The notes beneath the pieces are model-generated. The model was not told where the DNA came from. It worked only from the letters and a program-made list of their open reading frames with translations, and ran no database searches. This document shows, piece after piece, positions 6,194 to 13,976 of a stretch of DNA of 25,952 nt. The DNA comes from SFWF01 sp045539095 (GTDB taxonomy: Bacteria > Bacillota > Clostridia > Oscillospirales > Acutalibacteraceae). The stretch lies in NCBI GenBank assembly GCA_045539095.1, contig JAZQER010000074.1, positions 1-25,952 on the forward strand. Direction: 5' to 3'. Made by a program: the position numbers and the translations under genes. Numbering within the stretch: position 1 is the first letter of the stretch; every line of letters starts with the position of its first letter.

Positions 6194-7336
6194 TTGATTT
6201 ATTTAGACAACGCTGCAACTTCTGGAGTGAAGCCCGCGAGCGTTATAAATGCAGTTAGTTATTCCTTGAAAAATCTTTCGTCTAATCCTGGAAGGGGAGG
6301 CCACGAAGGTGCTGTAGATGCTGCAACCAAGGTTTTTTTGGTGCGTAACAAATTATGTGATTTCTTTAACGCTGATTCTGAGAACTCTATATGCTTTACA
6401 GCTAACTGCACGGCATCTATAAACACTGTGCTATACGGTTGTTTAAAGCCAGGAGACCATATATTAATTTCCTCGCTTGAGCATAATGCAGTAACAAGGC
6501 CATTAATATATCTGGCAAAAAACAGTGGAGTGTCATACGATATTGTTGATATAGATGTCCGTTTTCCCGATAAAAGCGTCTTAGAATTTGAGAAAAAGAT
6601 AAAGCATGACACAAAAATGATTTTTACGACTCACGCCTCTAATGTTACAGGAACAGTTCTTCCTATAAAAAAGATAGGAGAGCTTTGCAAGAAAAGAAAT
6701 ATTTTATTCGGTGTCGATGCAGCCCAATCAGCAGGACACAAGGAAATAAATGTGAAGGATATGAACATTGATTATCTTTGTGTAGCCCCTCATAAGGGAT
6801 TATATTCTCCGATGGGTATTGGCGTTTTAGTAGCCGAAAAACCTATAGATAATATTCTTATAAGAGGAGGAACAGGAGTTAATTCAATAAGCTTTGAGCA
6901 ACCCGATTCCTTGCCTGAAAGGGTGGAAAGCGGAACAGTGAATCTTCCCGGTATATGCGGAGTGGGTGCAGGCGTGGATTTCACAAATAAGCTAATACGA
7001 ACAAAATCAATCGTTAAGGAGAAAAAACTGCTTCATTTTTTATATAATGAGTTAAGAAAAATCGGAGCAGAGCTATATGCAGACGATCCTTTAAACGAAG
7101 AATATGTAGGTGTTATTTCCTTTAATATTAACGGTCACTCGTCAGAAGAGGTAGCACAGTATCTTTCTAAAAATAAGGTAGCTGTTAGGGGTGGACTTCA
7201 CTGTGCACCACTGGCTCATAAAACACTGGGGACTTTGGACAGAGGTACCGTTCGCGTTTCTACTTCTGTTTTCAATAACGAAACTGAAATAGATAGGGTT
7301 GCTTACCTTCTGAAAAAATTTAAAAATATCTATTGA
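6194..7336 (+). CDS. Class V aminotransferase, cysteine desulfurase/selenocysteine lyase-like
   Basis: A PLP enzyme of 380 residues in the NifS/SufS superfamily, most like the cysteine desulfurase clade typified by Enterococcus EF2568 (TIGR01977). It would take sulfur from cysteine, or selenium from selenocysteine. It starts right at the family motif IYLDNAATS. His97 (LEHNA) would stack on PLP and Asp175 (GVDAAQSAG) would hold the pyridine nitrogen. Lys201 (APHKGL) forms the Schiff base, Cys337 (GGLHCAP) is the likely catalytic cysteine, and Arg354 binds the carboxylate. The start is TTG 6194, 6 nt after a near-perfect GGAGGTG; an earlier TTG (6179) overlaps that SD and is rejected. DUF3343 next door may accept the sulfur. 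No selD is in view. Confidence 0.88.
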   Translation: MIYLDNAATSGVKPASVINAVSYSLKNLSSNPGRGGHEGAVDAATKVFLVRNKLCDFFNADSENSICFTANCTASINTVLYGCLKPGDHILISSLEHNAVTRPLIYLAKNSGVSYDIVDIDVRFPDKSVLEFEKKIKHDTKMIFTTHASNVTGTVLPIKKIGELCKKRNILFGVDAAQSAGHKEINVKDMNIDYLCVAPHKGLYSPMGIGVLVAEKPIDNILIRGGTGVNSISFEQPDSLPERVESGTVNLPGICGVGAGVDFTNKLIRTKSIVKEKKLLHFLYNELRKIGAELYADDPLNEEYVGVISFNINGHSSEEVAQYLSKNKVAVRGGLHCAPLAHKTLGTLDRGTVRVSTSVFNNETEIDRVAYLLKKFKNIY

Positions 7337-7361
7337 ATCTACTAAAAATCTATGCTAATAT
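7333..7361 (+). promoter_or_regulatory. Promoter of cdaA-cdaR
   Basis: TTGAAT (7333-7338), 17-nt spacer, TAATAT (7356-7361) with an upstream TGC (7353-7355), so an extended -10. The -35 overlaps the last codons and stop of the preceding gene. Predicted start near 7368, 22 nt before the cdaA GTG. Confidence 0.65.
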
Positions 7362-7389
7362 ATAATATATATGTAAAGGAGTTGATTTC

Positions 7390-8286
7390 GTGAGAGAAGC
7401 AATGCTTAACTTTTTTGATTCTATTTATTCTCTGTTTAATCAGATTATTTTTGCAATTGTAAATATCAGCGTTTTCGACATACTTGACATTATTATAGTT
7501 GCGTTCATTGTTTATAAAGCCGTTGAGTTCTTGAGAGAAAGCCGCGCAGTTCAACTCATTAAGGGAATAGCAGTTCTTTTGGTCGTTTCTGCTCTTGCTA
7601 ATTTGTTTGGACTTGTAAGTCTTAAATGGATTCTTACAAAGCTGTTTGACTACGCTCTGATTGCAGTTGTTGTTGTCTTCCAACCTGAGCTTAGGCGAGC
7701 TCTTGAAAAGGTCGGAAGAAGCAATCTCGGAGCGTTAGCAAAAGGGCAGTTTCTTTCTGACAGCGAGGAAAAGATTAACGGCTGTATTGCCAGTGTGTGT
7801 AAGGCTGTTACAACGATGTCGGATAAGAAGATCGGTGCGCTCATTGTTTTCGAAAAGGATACGAAGCTCAGAGATATTGCTAATACCGGCACCATAATTA
7901 ATGCCGAAGTTTCTCCTGAAATGATCGGAAATATATTTTTCCCAAAATCCCCGTTGCACGACGGTGCGATGCTTATACGCGATGGGAATATTTTTGCTGC
8001 CGGGTGCATACTTCCGTTAACCGTAAACAATGACCTCAATTCACAGCTTGGCACCCGCCACAGAGCGGCGATCGGTATGAGTGAGAACTCTGACGCCATT
8101 GTTGTTGTGGTATCTGAGGAAACCGGTACGATTTCAGTCGCAATTAACGGAGCGATTAAGCGTGACTACAATCAGATAACGCTAAGAGAAATGTTAACGA
8201 GAGAGCTTATAAGTACTGAGCCCAAATCAAAGAATCGTTTAGGTGAAGTAATTGACAAATCTGTTAGAATTTTTAGAAAAAAGTGA
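7390..8286 (+). CDS. cdaA: Diadenylate cyclase CdaA
   Basis: Condenses two ATP to the second messenger c-di-AMP at the membrane. It has 298 residues. The N-terminal third is hydrophobic, with about three membrane segments between residues 12 and 98. The DisA_N-type cyclase domain follows, with catalytic DGA at 191-193 (PLHDGAM) and the RHR motif at 223-225 (GTRHRAAIG), both intact. The GTG start at 7390 has AAAGGAG ending 8 nt upstream. cdaR starts 11 nt after the stop, the standard pairing in which CdaR modulates the cyclase. The usual third gene, glmM, does not follow. Confidence 0.96.
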   Translation: MREAMLNFFDSIYSLFNQIIFAIVNISVFDILDIIIVAFIVYKAVEFLRESRAVQLIKGIAVLLVVSALANLFGLVSLKWILTKLFDYALIAVVVVFQPELRRALEKVGRSNLGALAKGQFLSDSEEKINGCIASVCKAVTTMSDKKIGALIVFEKDTKLRDIANTGTIINAEVSPEMIGNIFFPKSPLHDGAMLIRDGNIFAAGCILPLTVNNDLNSQLGTRHRAAIGMSENSDAIVVVVSEETGTISVAINGAIKRDYNQITLREMLTRELISTEPKSKNRLGEVIDKSVRIFRKK

Positions 8287-8297
8287 GGCGATAAAAT

Positions 8298-9569
8298 ATG
8301 AAGTGGCTTAAAAATTTTTCTCTTAGAAAACTTTTCTCAAATAAGAAATTTGCCGTTTCATTTTCTGTCGTTGTAGCTTTTGTGTTTTGGCTGGTTATAG
8401 TAATTGATCAAAATCCTGAAAGAGAAATTACCTTTAACAGTGTTCCTGTTTCCATCAGTGCAACAGGAACTAATCTTGAGAGACTTGATATGGAGATAGT
8501 TTCCCAAGACGTTGGAGATACTGTATCTGTTACGGTAAAAGGTCCAAGTTATGTCGTCAGTTCATTAAAATCTGATGATATTTTGGTTACCGCTGATCTC
8601 ACTAACATTGAGACAACAGGCAATTACAATGTAACGCTTGTTGCAAGAAAACTCAGTGGTAAGACCGATTATGATATTATTTCTATTAACCCGTCAACTG
8701 CTAATATAACTGTTGATAAAAAGAGGGACGAGTACAAAGAAGTTTTAGTCAGTGCACCTAATGTTACTGTTGATCTCAGTGCGGATCCGGATTTAATTTG
8801 TGAGAAACCCGATGTCCTTGAGGAAAAAATTCACATTATAGGTCCTGAATCTGAGTTTATAAAAATTGCAGAGGTCAGAGCAGTTGTTGATGATGAAATA
8901 GCTTTAAAGTCTACGAAAACCTTTATAGGTAACATTAAATTGTTTGACGCAGAAGGAAATGAATTGGATAAGTCACCCTTCACGATATCAACACAAACGG
9001 TTGATGTAACAATAGTTGTTAACAAGCGTGCTACAGTAAGTCTTGTTCCGTCGTTTATCAATAAGCCTGCAAGCTCCCCGAATCTTAAGTACACTATCAA
9101 GCTTAGTTCCGGAGAAACTATTACCGAAATAGATATTAAAGGCTCACCTGATTTGATAAATACTTTAACTTCTGTAGAACTTGAGCCTATAGATTTTAGT
9201 GAAATTACGCTTAAAAATAAGAAGTTTAACGTCGGCTTAGCGCTGTCTACCGACAGTATCGTACCCATTGACAATATTGATACTGTTACTATAGAGTTTG
9301 ATTTGTCGGGATACAGAGAAAGAACTATTTCTTCTGTTGATATTAATGTTTTAAATGCAGATTCGGGACTTACTGTCGATAGAACAACTGTTAAAAATGT
9401 AACCTTTTATGTTCCAAGGAATGTTAGTTCTTTTAAGGCTTCGAGCGTAATTGCAACGGTTGATCTCACAGGTAAGGTTGCAGGGGATTCTGTTAGTGTT
9501 TCGTTTACATCGACCTACAGCGGTGTATGGGCTGTTGGCACAAATAGCGTAACGGTAAAAGCAAAATAA
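8298..9569 (+). CDS. cdaR: CdaR, YbbR-domain regulator of CdaA
   Basis: A membrane-anchored extracellular protein of 423 residues that regulates CdaA. One N-terminal membrane segment (about 20-36, VSFSVVVAFVFWLVIVI) is followed by beta-rich repeats with the recurring pattern of strand, 'V.GP..vv..l', strand. These are YbbR domains; roughly four fit the length, the first with VTVKGPSYVVSSLKSDDI near 77-94. ATG 8298 follows GAGGCGAT. The strand content and acidic, Ser/Thr-rich surface fit an exported fold. It is followed by a hairpin with a weak T tract. Confidence 0.92.
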   Translation: MKWLKNFSLRKLFSNKKFAVSFSVVVAFVFWLVIVIDQNPEREITFNSVPVSISATGTNLERLDMEIVSQDVGDTVSVTVKGPSYVVSSLKSDDILVTADLTNIETTGNYNVTLVARKLSGKTDYDIISINPSTANITVDKKRDEYKEVLVSAPNVTVDLSADPDLICEKPDVLEEKIHIIGPESEFIKIAEVRAVVDDEIALKSTKTFIGNIKLFDAEGNELDKSPFTISTQTVDVTIVVNKRATVSLVPSFINKPASSPNLKYTIKLSSGETITEIDIKGSPDLINTLTSVELEPIDFSEITLKNKKFNVGLALSTDSIVPIDNIDTVTIEFDLSGYRERTISSVDINVLNADSGLTVDRTTVKNVTFYVPRNVSSFKASSVIATVDLTGKVAGDSVSVSFTSTYSGVWAVGTNSVTVKAK

Positions 9570-9579
9570 TTTCACGTCT

Positions 9580-9615
9580 TTTGAGGGGTTTCTTTTGAAA
9601 TCCCTCAAATTTTAG
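9580..9615 (+). terminator. Terminator after cdaR
   Basis: A 13-bp stem with one G-T pair: TTTGAGGGGTTTC (9580-9592) with GAAATCCCTCAAA (9597-9609), loop TTTT, then ATTTTA. The T tract is short, so read-through into the next genes is plausible. Confidence 0.75.
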
Positions 9616-9640
9616 CATAATTACCGTATTCACATATAAT
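9612..9640 (+). promoter_or_regulatory. Promoter before the small membrane protein gene
   Basis: TTAGCA (9612-9617), 17-nt spacer, consensus TATAAT (9635-9640). The predicted start (9646-9648) is about 10 nt from the ATG at 9657, so the RNA would begin within the GAGGTGAT SD itself. The -35 is imperfect and overlaps the tail of the cdaR terminator. Confidence 0.5.
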
Positions 9641-9656
9641 GTGATGAGGTGATTAA

Positions 9657-9977
9657 ATGTTTGAAATTGTTATATATTTTTTACTCGGTGGCCTTATCAT
9701 TGTCGGAATGTGTGACCTAATGCATAGTGTTTGGATGTTGCTTTTAAGACCAAAAAACAGGTCTAAAGGTACATATGTTATATGTTTGAACGGTGAGTCG
9801 GATTTTTTAACTTTATCACAGTTATATGAAAAGCAAAAATGGCATGGAGATTATTTTGCAGACCGTATTGTTGCAATATCGAGCGATGATACAAATAAAG
9901 AGCTTGTTTCTCAGTTTTCCCAAAAAGGAATTTTATTTGTTAACAAAAACTCATTTACTGAGGATTTATTTTTTTAG
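9657..9977 (+). CDS. Unrecognised small membrane-anchored protein
   Basis: I do not recognise this 106-residue protein. Residues 1-31 form a hydrophobic N-terminal segment (FEIVIYFLLGGLIIVGM, then MHSVWMLLL) ending in a basic RPKNRSK stop, so the rest should face the cytoplasm. Residues 38-101 look like a small alternating strand-helix domain (TYVICLNG; DFLTLSQLYEKQK; DRIVAISSD; KELVSQFSQKG; ILFVNK). ATG 9657 has a strong GAGGTGAT SD, and coding character matches its neighbours, so the gene is probably real. It lies between cdaAR and recD2, starting 9 nt before recD2, and is likely cotranscribed with it. Small one-helix proteins with a DxGLD-like soluble part occur near cdaAR in related clostridia in my recollection, but I cannot confirm homology. 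Confidence 0.7.
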   Translation: MFEIVIYFLLGGLIIVGMCDLMHSVWMLLLRPKNRSKGTYVICLNGESDFLTLSQLYEKQKWHGDYFADRIVAISSDDTNKELVSQFSQKGILFVNKNSFTEDLFF

Positions 9978-9986
9978 GAGCGCCTA

Positions 9987-12194
9987 ATGAAAAGCAAGGA
10001 AATTAAAGGTACTGTCGAAAAAATTACATATAAAAATCTAGAAAACGGATATACAGTATTTAAGATAAAGTCCGTTAAGGGGTTAATTACATGTGTTGGC
10101 TGTTTTCCGACAATTAATGAGGGAGATACTGTTAGTGTAACAGGTGTTTATTCGAATCATCCTGTATACGGCGAACAGTTTAATGTTGAGAAAATTGATA
10201 TATCTGCGCCAAAGACACAGCTGCAGGTTCTTAAATTTTTATCAAGCGGTGCTATCAAAGGTATCGGCCCTGCAACTGCAATGAAAATAGTTGAAAAATT
10301 TAAAGATAAAACTCTTGATATAATTGAAAACTATCCTATGGAGCTAACGGTAATCAAGGGAATAAGTGTTGACAAGGCTAACAGTATTTGCGAAGAATAT
10401 AAAAAGCAGTACGGTATCAGGGATATTATGTTGACCTTAACAGAATTTGACATCACTCCTCTTGAAGCTGCAGATATTTTTACAGTATTAGGTGTGCGCA
10501 GCGTAGAGCTAATTAGGGAAAATCCACATATTCTTTGTTCTGAAGGAATCGGCTTTTCATTTGAGCGTGCTGAAGAAATTTCTGAAAAATTAGGAATACC
10601 TCTTGATAGTGACGGCAGAGTCAGCGCCGGTGTAGAATATGTTCTTCGTAAAAATCTTTCAAACGGACATACTTGTTTACCGCTCGCAAAGCTTCTTGAT
10701 GTTTGCGAAAGGCTTCTTTCTGTTAATTCCGTTATCATAGCCGATTCAATTAAAAATATGTGTAGCAGTATGCAATTAGTTATTGATGATTTTAACGGAG
10801 AATCCTTTGTTTTTCTAAATGAGTATTATGCGGCAGAAGAGTATATTGCTGCAAAACTTAACGCTTATATTGATTGTAATGTACCGCTTTACGGTCTATC
10901 CGAGTTTGAGATTGAGCTTGTTGAACGCAAATTAGGTTTAACATTTGACCAAAAACAGATAGAGTCGGTAAACAGTGCTTTAAACAATAACGTTTTCGTA
11001 TTAACCGGCGGACCTGGTACCGGAAAGACGACCACATTAAATGCATTAATAGCGATTTTTGAAGGAAGAAAACTGAGTATTGCGCTTGCGGCTCCTACAG
11101 GAAGAGCGGCAAAGCGCATAACTGAACTTACAGGCTATGATGCAAAGACTTTACACCGCTTGTTGGAGGTTGAATGGACTAAGGGCGGAAAGCAGAGTTT
11201 TGCACGAAATAAAAAGCGTCCTCTTGATGAAGATGTAATTATAATTGACGAAATGTCGATGGTAGATACATTACTTTTTAAGGCGCTTCTTGAAGCAGTC
11301 AGAACCACCTCAAGAATTATTTTGATAGGCGATTCTGACCAGCTGCCAAGCGTGGGAGCAGGTAATGTGCTTGGAGATATTCTGGATAGCGGTAAAATTG
11401 CAACCGTAAAGCTTAATAGGATATTCAGACAGTCAGATTCAAGTGCAATAATTAAAAACGCGCACAGTGTAATTTCCGGAACTGTACCGCCTATAAATAA
11501 TGAGGCTTCGGATTTTTTCTTTATAAAAAACTATAATCCTATTTCGTCAGCAGAAACCGTTGTTGAGCTGACCGCAAGTAGACTTCCGAAGGCTTATGGT
11601 TTTTCATCTTTTGACGATATACAGGTGTTGTGTCCGTCAAAAAAATTGACTTGCGGTTCATATAACCTTAATATTTTGCTTCAGGATGCGCTTAATCCGC
11701 TAACGAAAAATAATAAGCAGTTGTTTTATAAGGGCGTATCTTTCAGACAAGGCGATAAGGTTATGCAAACCAAAAACGATTATGACATTGTTTGGACGTC
11801 TGATGACGGAGAGACAGGTACCGGTATATTTAATGGGGATATTGGCTTAATAGTTGATGTTGACGCAAAGAATAGGGTTTTATCTGTAAGGTTTGATGAT
11901 AAAATTGCAACATATTTTGAAGAAGATCTTGATATACTTGAGCTGGCTTATGCGATCACTATTCATAAAAGTCAAGGCTCTGAATTTGATTGCGTAATTA
12001 TTCCCGTTAGCGATACGCCTCAACCACTCAGATACCGCAACCTTATTTATACCGCTATTACAAGGGCTAAAAAACTGCTTGTATTTGTGGGTAGTGAAGG
12101 AATATTTGTACAGATGATTAAAAATGACCGAAAGACCCTAAGATATTCGGGGCTTGTTCATATGTTGGATTTACATGAAGAGCAAAATAATTAA
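9987..12194 (+). CDS. recD2: RecD2-type ATP-dependent DNA helicase
   Basis: A superfamily 1 5'-3' helicase of the RecD2 kind that works without RecBC, in repair and replication-fork maintenance. It has 735 residues, the usual length. There is an N-terminal OB-like region (1-90), then helix-hairpin-helix repeats (about 90-200, SSGAIKGIGPATAMKIVEKF). Walker A GGPGTGKTTT is near 340-349, and Walker B/motif II IIDEMSMVD near 418-426. Motif III is GDSDQLPSVGAGNVLGD and the C-terminal motif TIHKSQGSEFD lies near 657-667. ATG 9987 follows TAGGAG. Its end overlaps the start of the comF-like gene by 20 nt, implying translational coupling. Confidence 0.95.
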   Translation: MKSKEIKGTVEKITYKNLENGYTVFKIKSVKGLITCVGCFPTINEGDTVSVTGVYSNHPVYGEQFNVEKIDISAPKTQLQVLKFLSSGAIKGIGPATAMKIVEKFKDKTLDIIENYPMELTVIKGISVDKANSICEEYKKQYGIRDIMLTLTEFDITPLEAADIFTVLGVRSVELIRENPHILCSEGIGFSFERAEEISEKLGIPLDSDGRVSAGVEYVLRKNLSNGHTCLPLAKLLDVCERLLSVNSVIIADSIKNMCSSMQLVIDDFNGESFVFLNEYYAAEEYIAAKLNAYIDCNVPLYGLSEFEIELVERKLGLTFDQKQIESVNSALNNNVFVLTGGPGTGKTTTLNALIAIFEGRKLSIALAAPTGRAAKRITELTGYDAKTLHRLLEVEWTKGGKQSFARNKKRPLDEDVIIIDEMSMVDTLLFKALLEAVRTTSRIILIGDSDQLPSVGAGNVLGDILDSGKIATVKLNRIFRQSDSSAIIKNAHSVISGTVPPINNEASDFFFIKNYNPISSAETVVELTASRLPKAYGFSSFDDIQVLCPSKKLTCGSYNLNILLQDALNPLTKNNKQLFYKGVSFRQGDKVMQTKNDYDIVWTSDDGETGTGIFNGDIGLIVDVDAKNRVLSVRFDDKIATYFEEDLDILELAYAITIHKSQGSEFDCVIIPVSDTPQPLRYRNLIYTAITRAKKLLVFVGSEGIFVQMIKNDRKTLRYSGLVHMLDLHEEQNN

Positions 12195-12870
12195 CACTTT
12201 TTTGAATGCTTTGTTTCCGCCGCGTTGCTTTTTGTGTGATGATGTTATTTCGCCGGATATGTATCTTTGCTCACACTGTGAAAGCAAGCTTACAGTTCCC
12301 GAAATTAAGCGATGCGTCGGATGTGGCGCCACCGCAAAATTTTGCGAGTGTAACCGTTTTGTATACCATTTTGAGGGAGTGATTTCACCCTTCTTTAACG
12401 AAGGTGCTGCTAAACAGGGGATTTATTCTTTTAAATTCTTTCACCAAAGAAGAATTGCTGAATTTTATGCAAGGCATATGGCGCAGTCTACTCAAAAGTA
12501 TTTCGGAGATATCCAATTTGATTTTATTACATATGTCTGCAGTTCTAAGAAAAAACAAAAGTTTAATCATTGTAAGATTTTAGCGGAGGAATTAGCGCTA
12601 AACCTTAATTTGCCTCTTGTTGATGCATTGATGCCCACGGATAAACTTAGAAGCACTCAACATAAACTTGGTTTTGACAGCCGTTTTGAAAATGTTCGTA
12701 ATGCATATAAAGCTAAAATTAAATGTAAAGGCAGAAAGATTTTGCTTGTTGATGATATCAAAACAAGCGGCGCTACAATAGATGAGTGCGCGCGTCAACT
12801 GAAGCTTGCAGGTGCAGAACTTGTTTACTGTGTTACTGCTGTTGTGAGCAACAGTCAAAACCGCCGTTGA
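12175..12870 (+). CDS. comF: ComF family phosphoribosyltransferase-like protein
   Basis: A cytoplasmic protein of 231 residues in the ComFC family, needed for DNA uptake in competent bacteria but present in many species with no proven competence. The N-terminal double zinc-binding part has Cys18/21/32/35 (CFLC, CSHC) and Cys47/50/57/59 (CVGC, CEC). The type I phosphoribosyltransferase domain ends in the PRPP loop LLVDDIKTSGAT near 191-202. I place the start at ATG 12175, inside the recD2 end; an upstream in-frame TTG (12154) adds seven residues without an SD. The SD is weak (GGA), consistent with coupling to recD2. dprA elsewhere in the window is the other competence-linked gene. The mreB promoter overlaps the stop codon. 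Confidence 0.88.
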   Translation: MKSKIINTFLNALFPPRCFLCDDVISPDMYLCSHCESKLTVPEIKRCVGCGATAKFCECNRFVYHFEGVISPFFNEGAAKQGIYSFKFFHQRRIAEFYARHMAQSTQKYFGDIQFDFITYVCSSKKKQKFNHCKILAEELALNLNLPLVDALMPTDKLRSTQHKLGFDSRFENVRNAYKAKIKCKGRKILLVDDIKTSGATIDECARQLKLAGAELVYCVTAVVSNSQNRR

Positions 12871-12895
12871 AATTATTTAAAATTTATAGTATAAT
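12867..12895 (+). promoter_or_regulatory. Promoter of mreB
   Basis: TTGAAA (12867-12872), 17-nt spacer, TATAAT (12890-12895): a near-consensus housekeeping promoter. Its -35 overlaps the comF TGA stop. The predicted start near 12900-12903 gives a leader of only 10-13 nt beginning within the GAGGGTGAT SD. Confidence 0.75.
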
Positions 12896-12912
12896 ATCGA
12901 GGGTGATTTTTT

Positions 12913-13935
12913 ATGGCAACTCAAATCGGTATTGATCTTGGTTCATATAAAACCGTGATATCTGAAAGCGCAAGGATTGTTCTCGAACAGCCGAGCATAG
13001 TTACTGTTGATGCTGAAAGCTATAACCCTGTTTATTTCGGTGAAATGGCAAAGTCTTCGCTTGGCAGAACTCCTGAAGCGCTTACCTGTGTTAGGCCTAT
13101 AGAACACGGCGTTATTGCCGACTACGATATTACACTTGCTATGCTTAGCGAGTATATGAAACAGGCTTTCGGCAGTAAGATAATTCGTCCGAGCGTAATC
13201 GCATGCCTACCTACCGGACTTACAGATCTTCAGCACCATTCACTTGCGGATGTTATAGTTGATAGCGGAGGGAGAAATGTTACAGTAATTGAAAGTCCTC
13301 TTGCCGTTGCCATCGGACTCGGTATCGACTTTAACTCTCCGAGAGGCAGTATGGTTGTAGACATTGGTGCAGGAACAACTGATGTAGCTACGATATCTCT
13401 TGGCGGTATCGTTCAATGCGGCTCATATAATGTCGCTTCTTTTGACTTTGACGACGCAATAATTAAATATATTAGAAGAGCTTATAATATTGCGATAGGT
13501 GAGCTTACTGCAGAACAAATAAAAAAGCAGATAGGCTCTGTTATTAAGCGCGATGTTGAGATAACAATGATTGCAAAGGGAAGAAATCTGAGAACGGGGC
13601 TTCCCGAGGCTTTTGAGATAACTTCCCGTGAAATTTATGATACGGTTTTCGACACAGCTGTTCAGATTTGCAATTCTGTCAGAAAGGTACTTGAACGTAC
13701 TGATCCCGACATAGTTGCAGATGTCATGGAATGCGGCATACACCTTACGGGCGGTGGCAGTCTTATTAACGGAATGGCGGCTTTTATGGAGGAATTTATT
13801 GGGGCAAAAATCATTCCTGCTGTAGATCCAATTCACAGTGTTTCAAAGGGAATCGCGATTGCACAAAAGAACCCCAAGCTTCTTAAAAATATTGATTATC
13901 AGCTTCGTTCTATTAAAGAATTGATAATTGAATAA
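12913..13935 (+). CDS. mreB: MreB/Mbl-like actin homologue, divergent
   Basis: An actin-fold ATPase that forms membrane-associated filaments guiding cell-wall synthesis. At 340 residues the length is normal. Phosphate-1 loop GIDLGSYKT (residues 6-14, usually GIDLGTANT), LGRTPE, RPIEHGVIADYD, phosphate-2 VVDIGAGTTDVA (about 147-158) and the adenosine motif LTGGGSLINGM all support the family. The usual IGGD stretch after the phosphate-2 loop reads VASF (174-177), so a normally conserved glycine pair is lost. mreC and mreD do not follow; the gene stands alone with its own promoter. It may be an Mbl/MreBH-type paralogue. It has no obvious terminator; the infC promoter starts 8 nt after the stop. 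Confidence 0.88.
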   Translation: MATQIGIDLGSYKTVISESARIVLEQPSIVTVDAESYNPVYFGEMAKSSLGRTPEALTCVRPIEHGVIADYDITLAMLSEYMKQAFGSKIIRPSVIACLPTGLTDLQHHSLADVIVDSGGRNVTVIESPLAVAIGLGIDFNSPRGSMVVDIGAGTTDVATISLGGIVQCGSYNVASFDFDDAIIKYIRRAYNIAIGELTAEQIKKQIGSVIKRDVEITMIAKGRNLRTGLPEAFEITSREIYDTVFDTAVQICNSVRKVLERTDPDIVADVMECGIHLTGGGSLINGMAAFMEEFIGAKIIPAVDPIHSVSKGIAIAQKNPKLLKNIDYQLRSIKELIIE

Positions 13936-13942
13936 AAAATAC

Positions 13943-13970
13943 TTGACTTTTTAAAATCCGGGTGTATAAT
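13943..13970 (+). promoter_or_regulatory. Promoter of the infC-rpmI-rplT operon
   Basis: TTGACT (13943-13948), 16-nt spacer, TATAAT (13965-13970) preceded directly by TG. Predicted start near 13977, leaving about 145 nt of leader before infC. Confidence 0.75.
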
Positions 13971-13976
13971 AGTTAA

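Noticed and set aside
8831..9274. 147-codon antisense open frame in cdaR
   Set aside because: Opposite a beta-rich repeat protein; composition is low-complexity Ser/Thr/Leu/Ile, as expected of a shadow frame.
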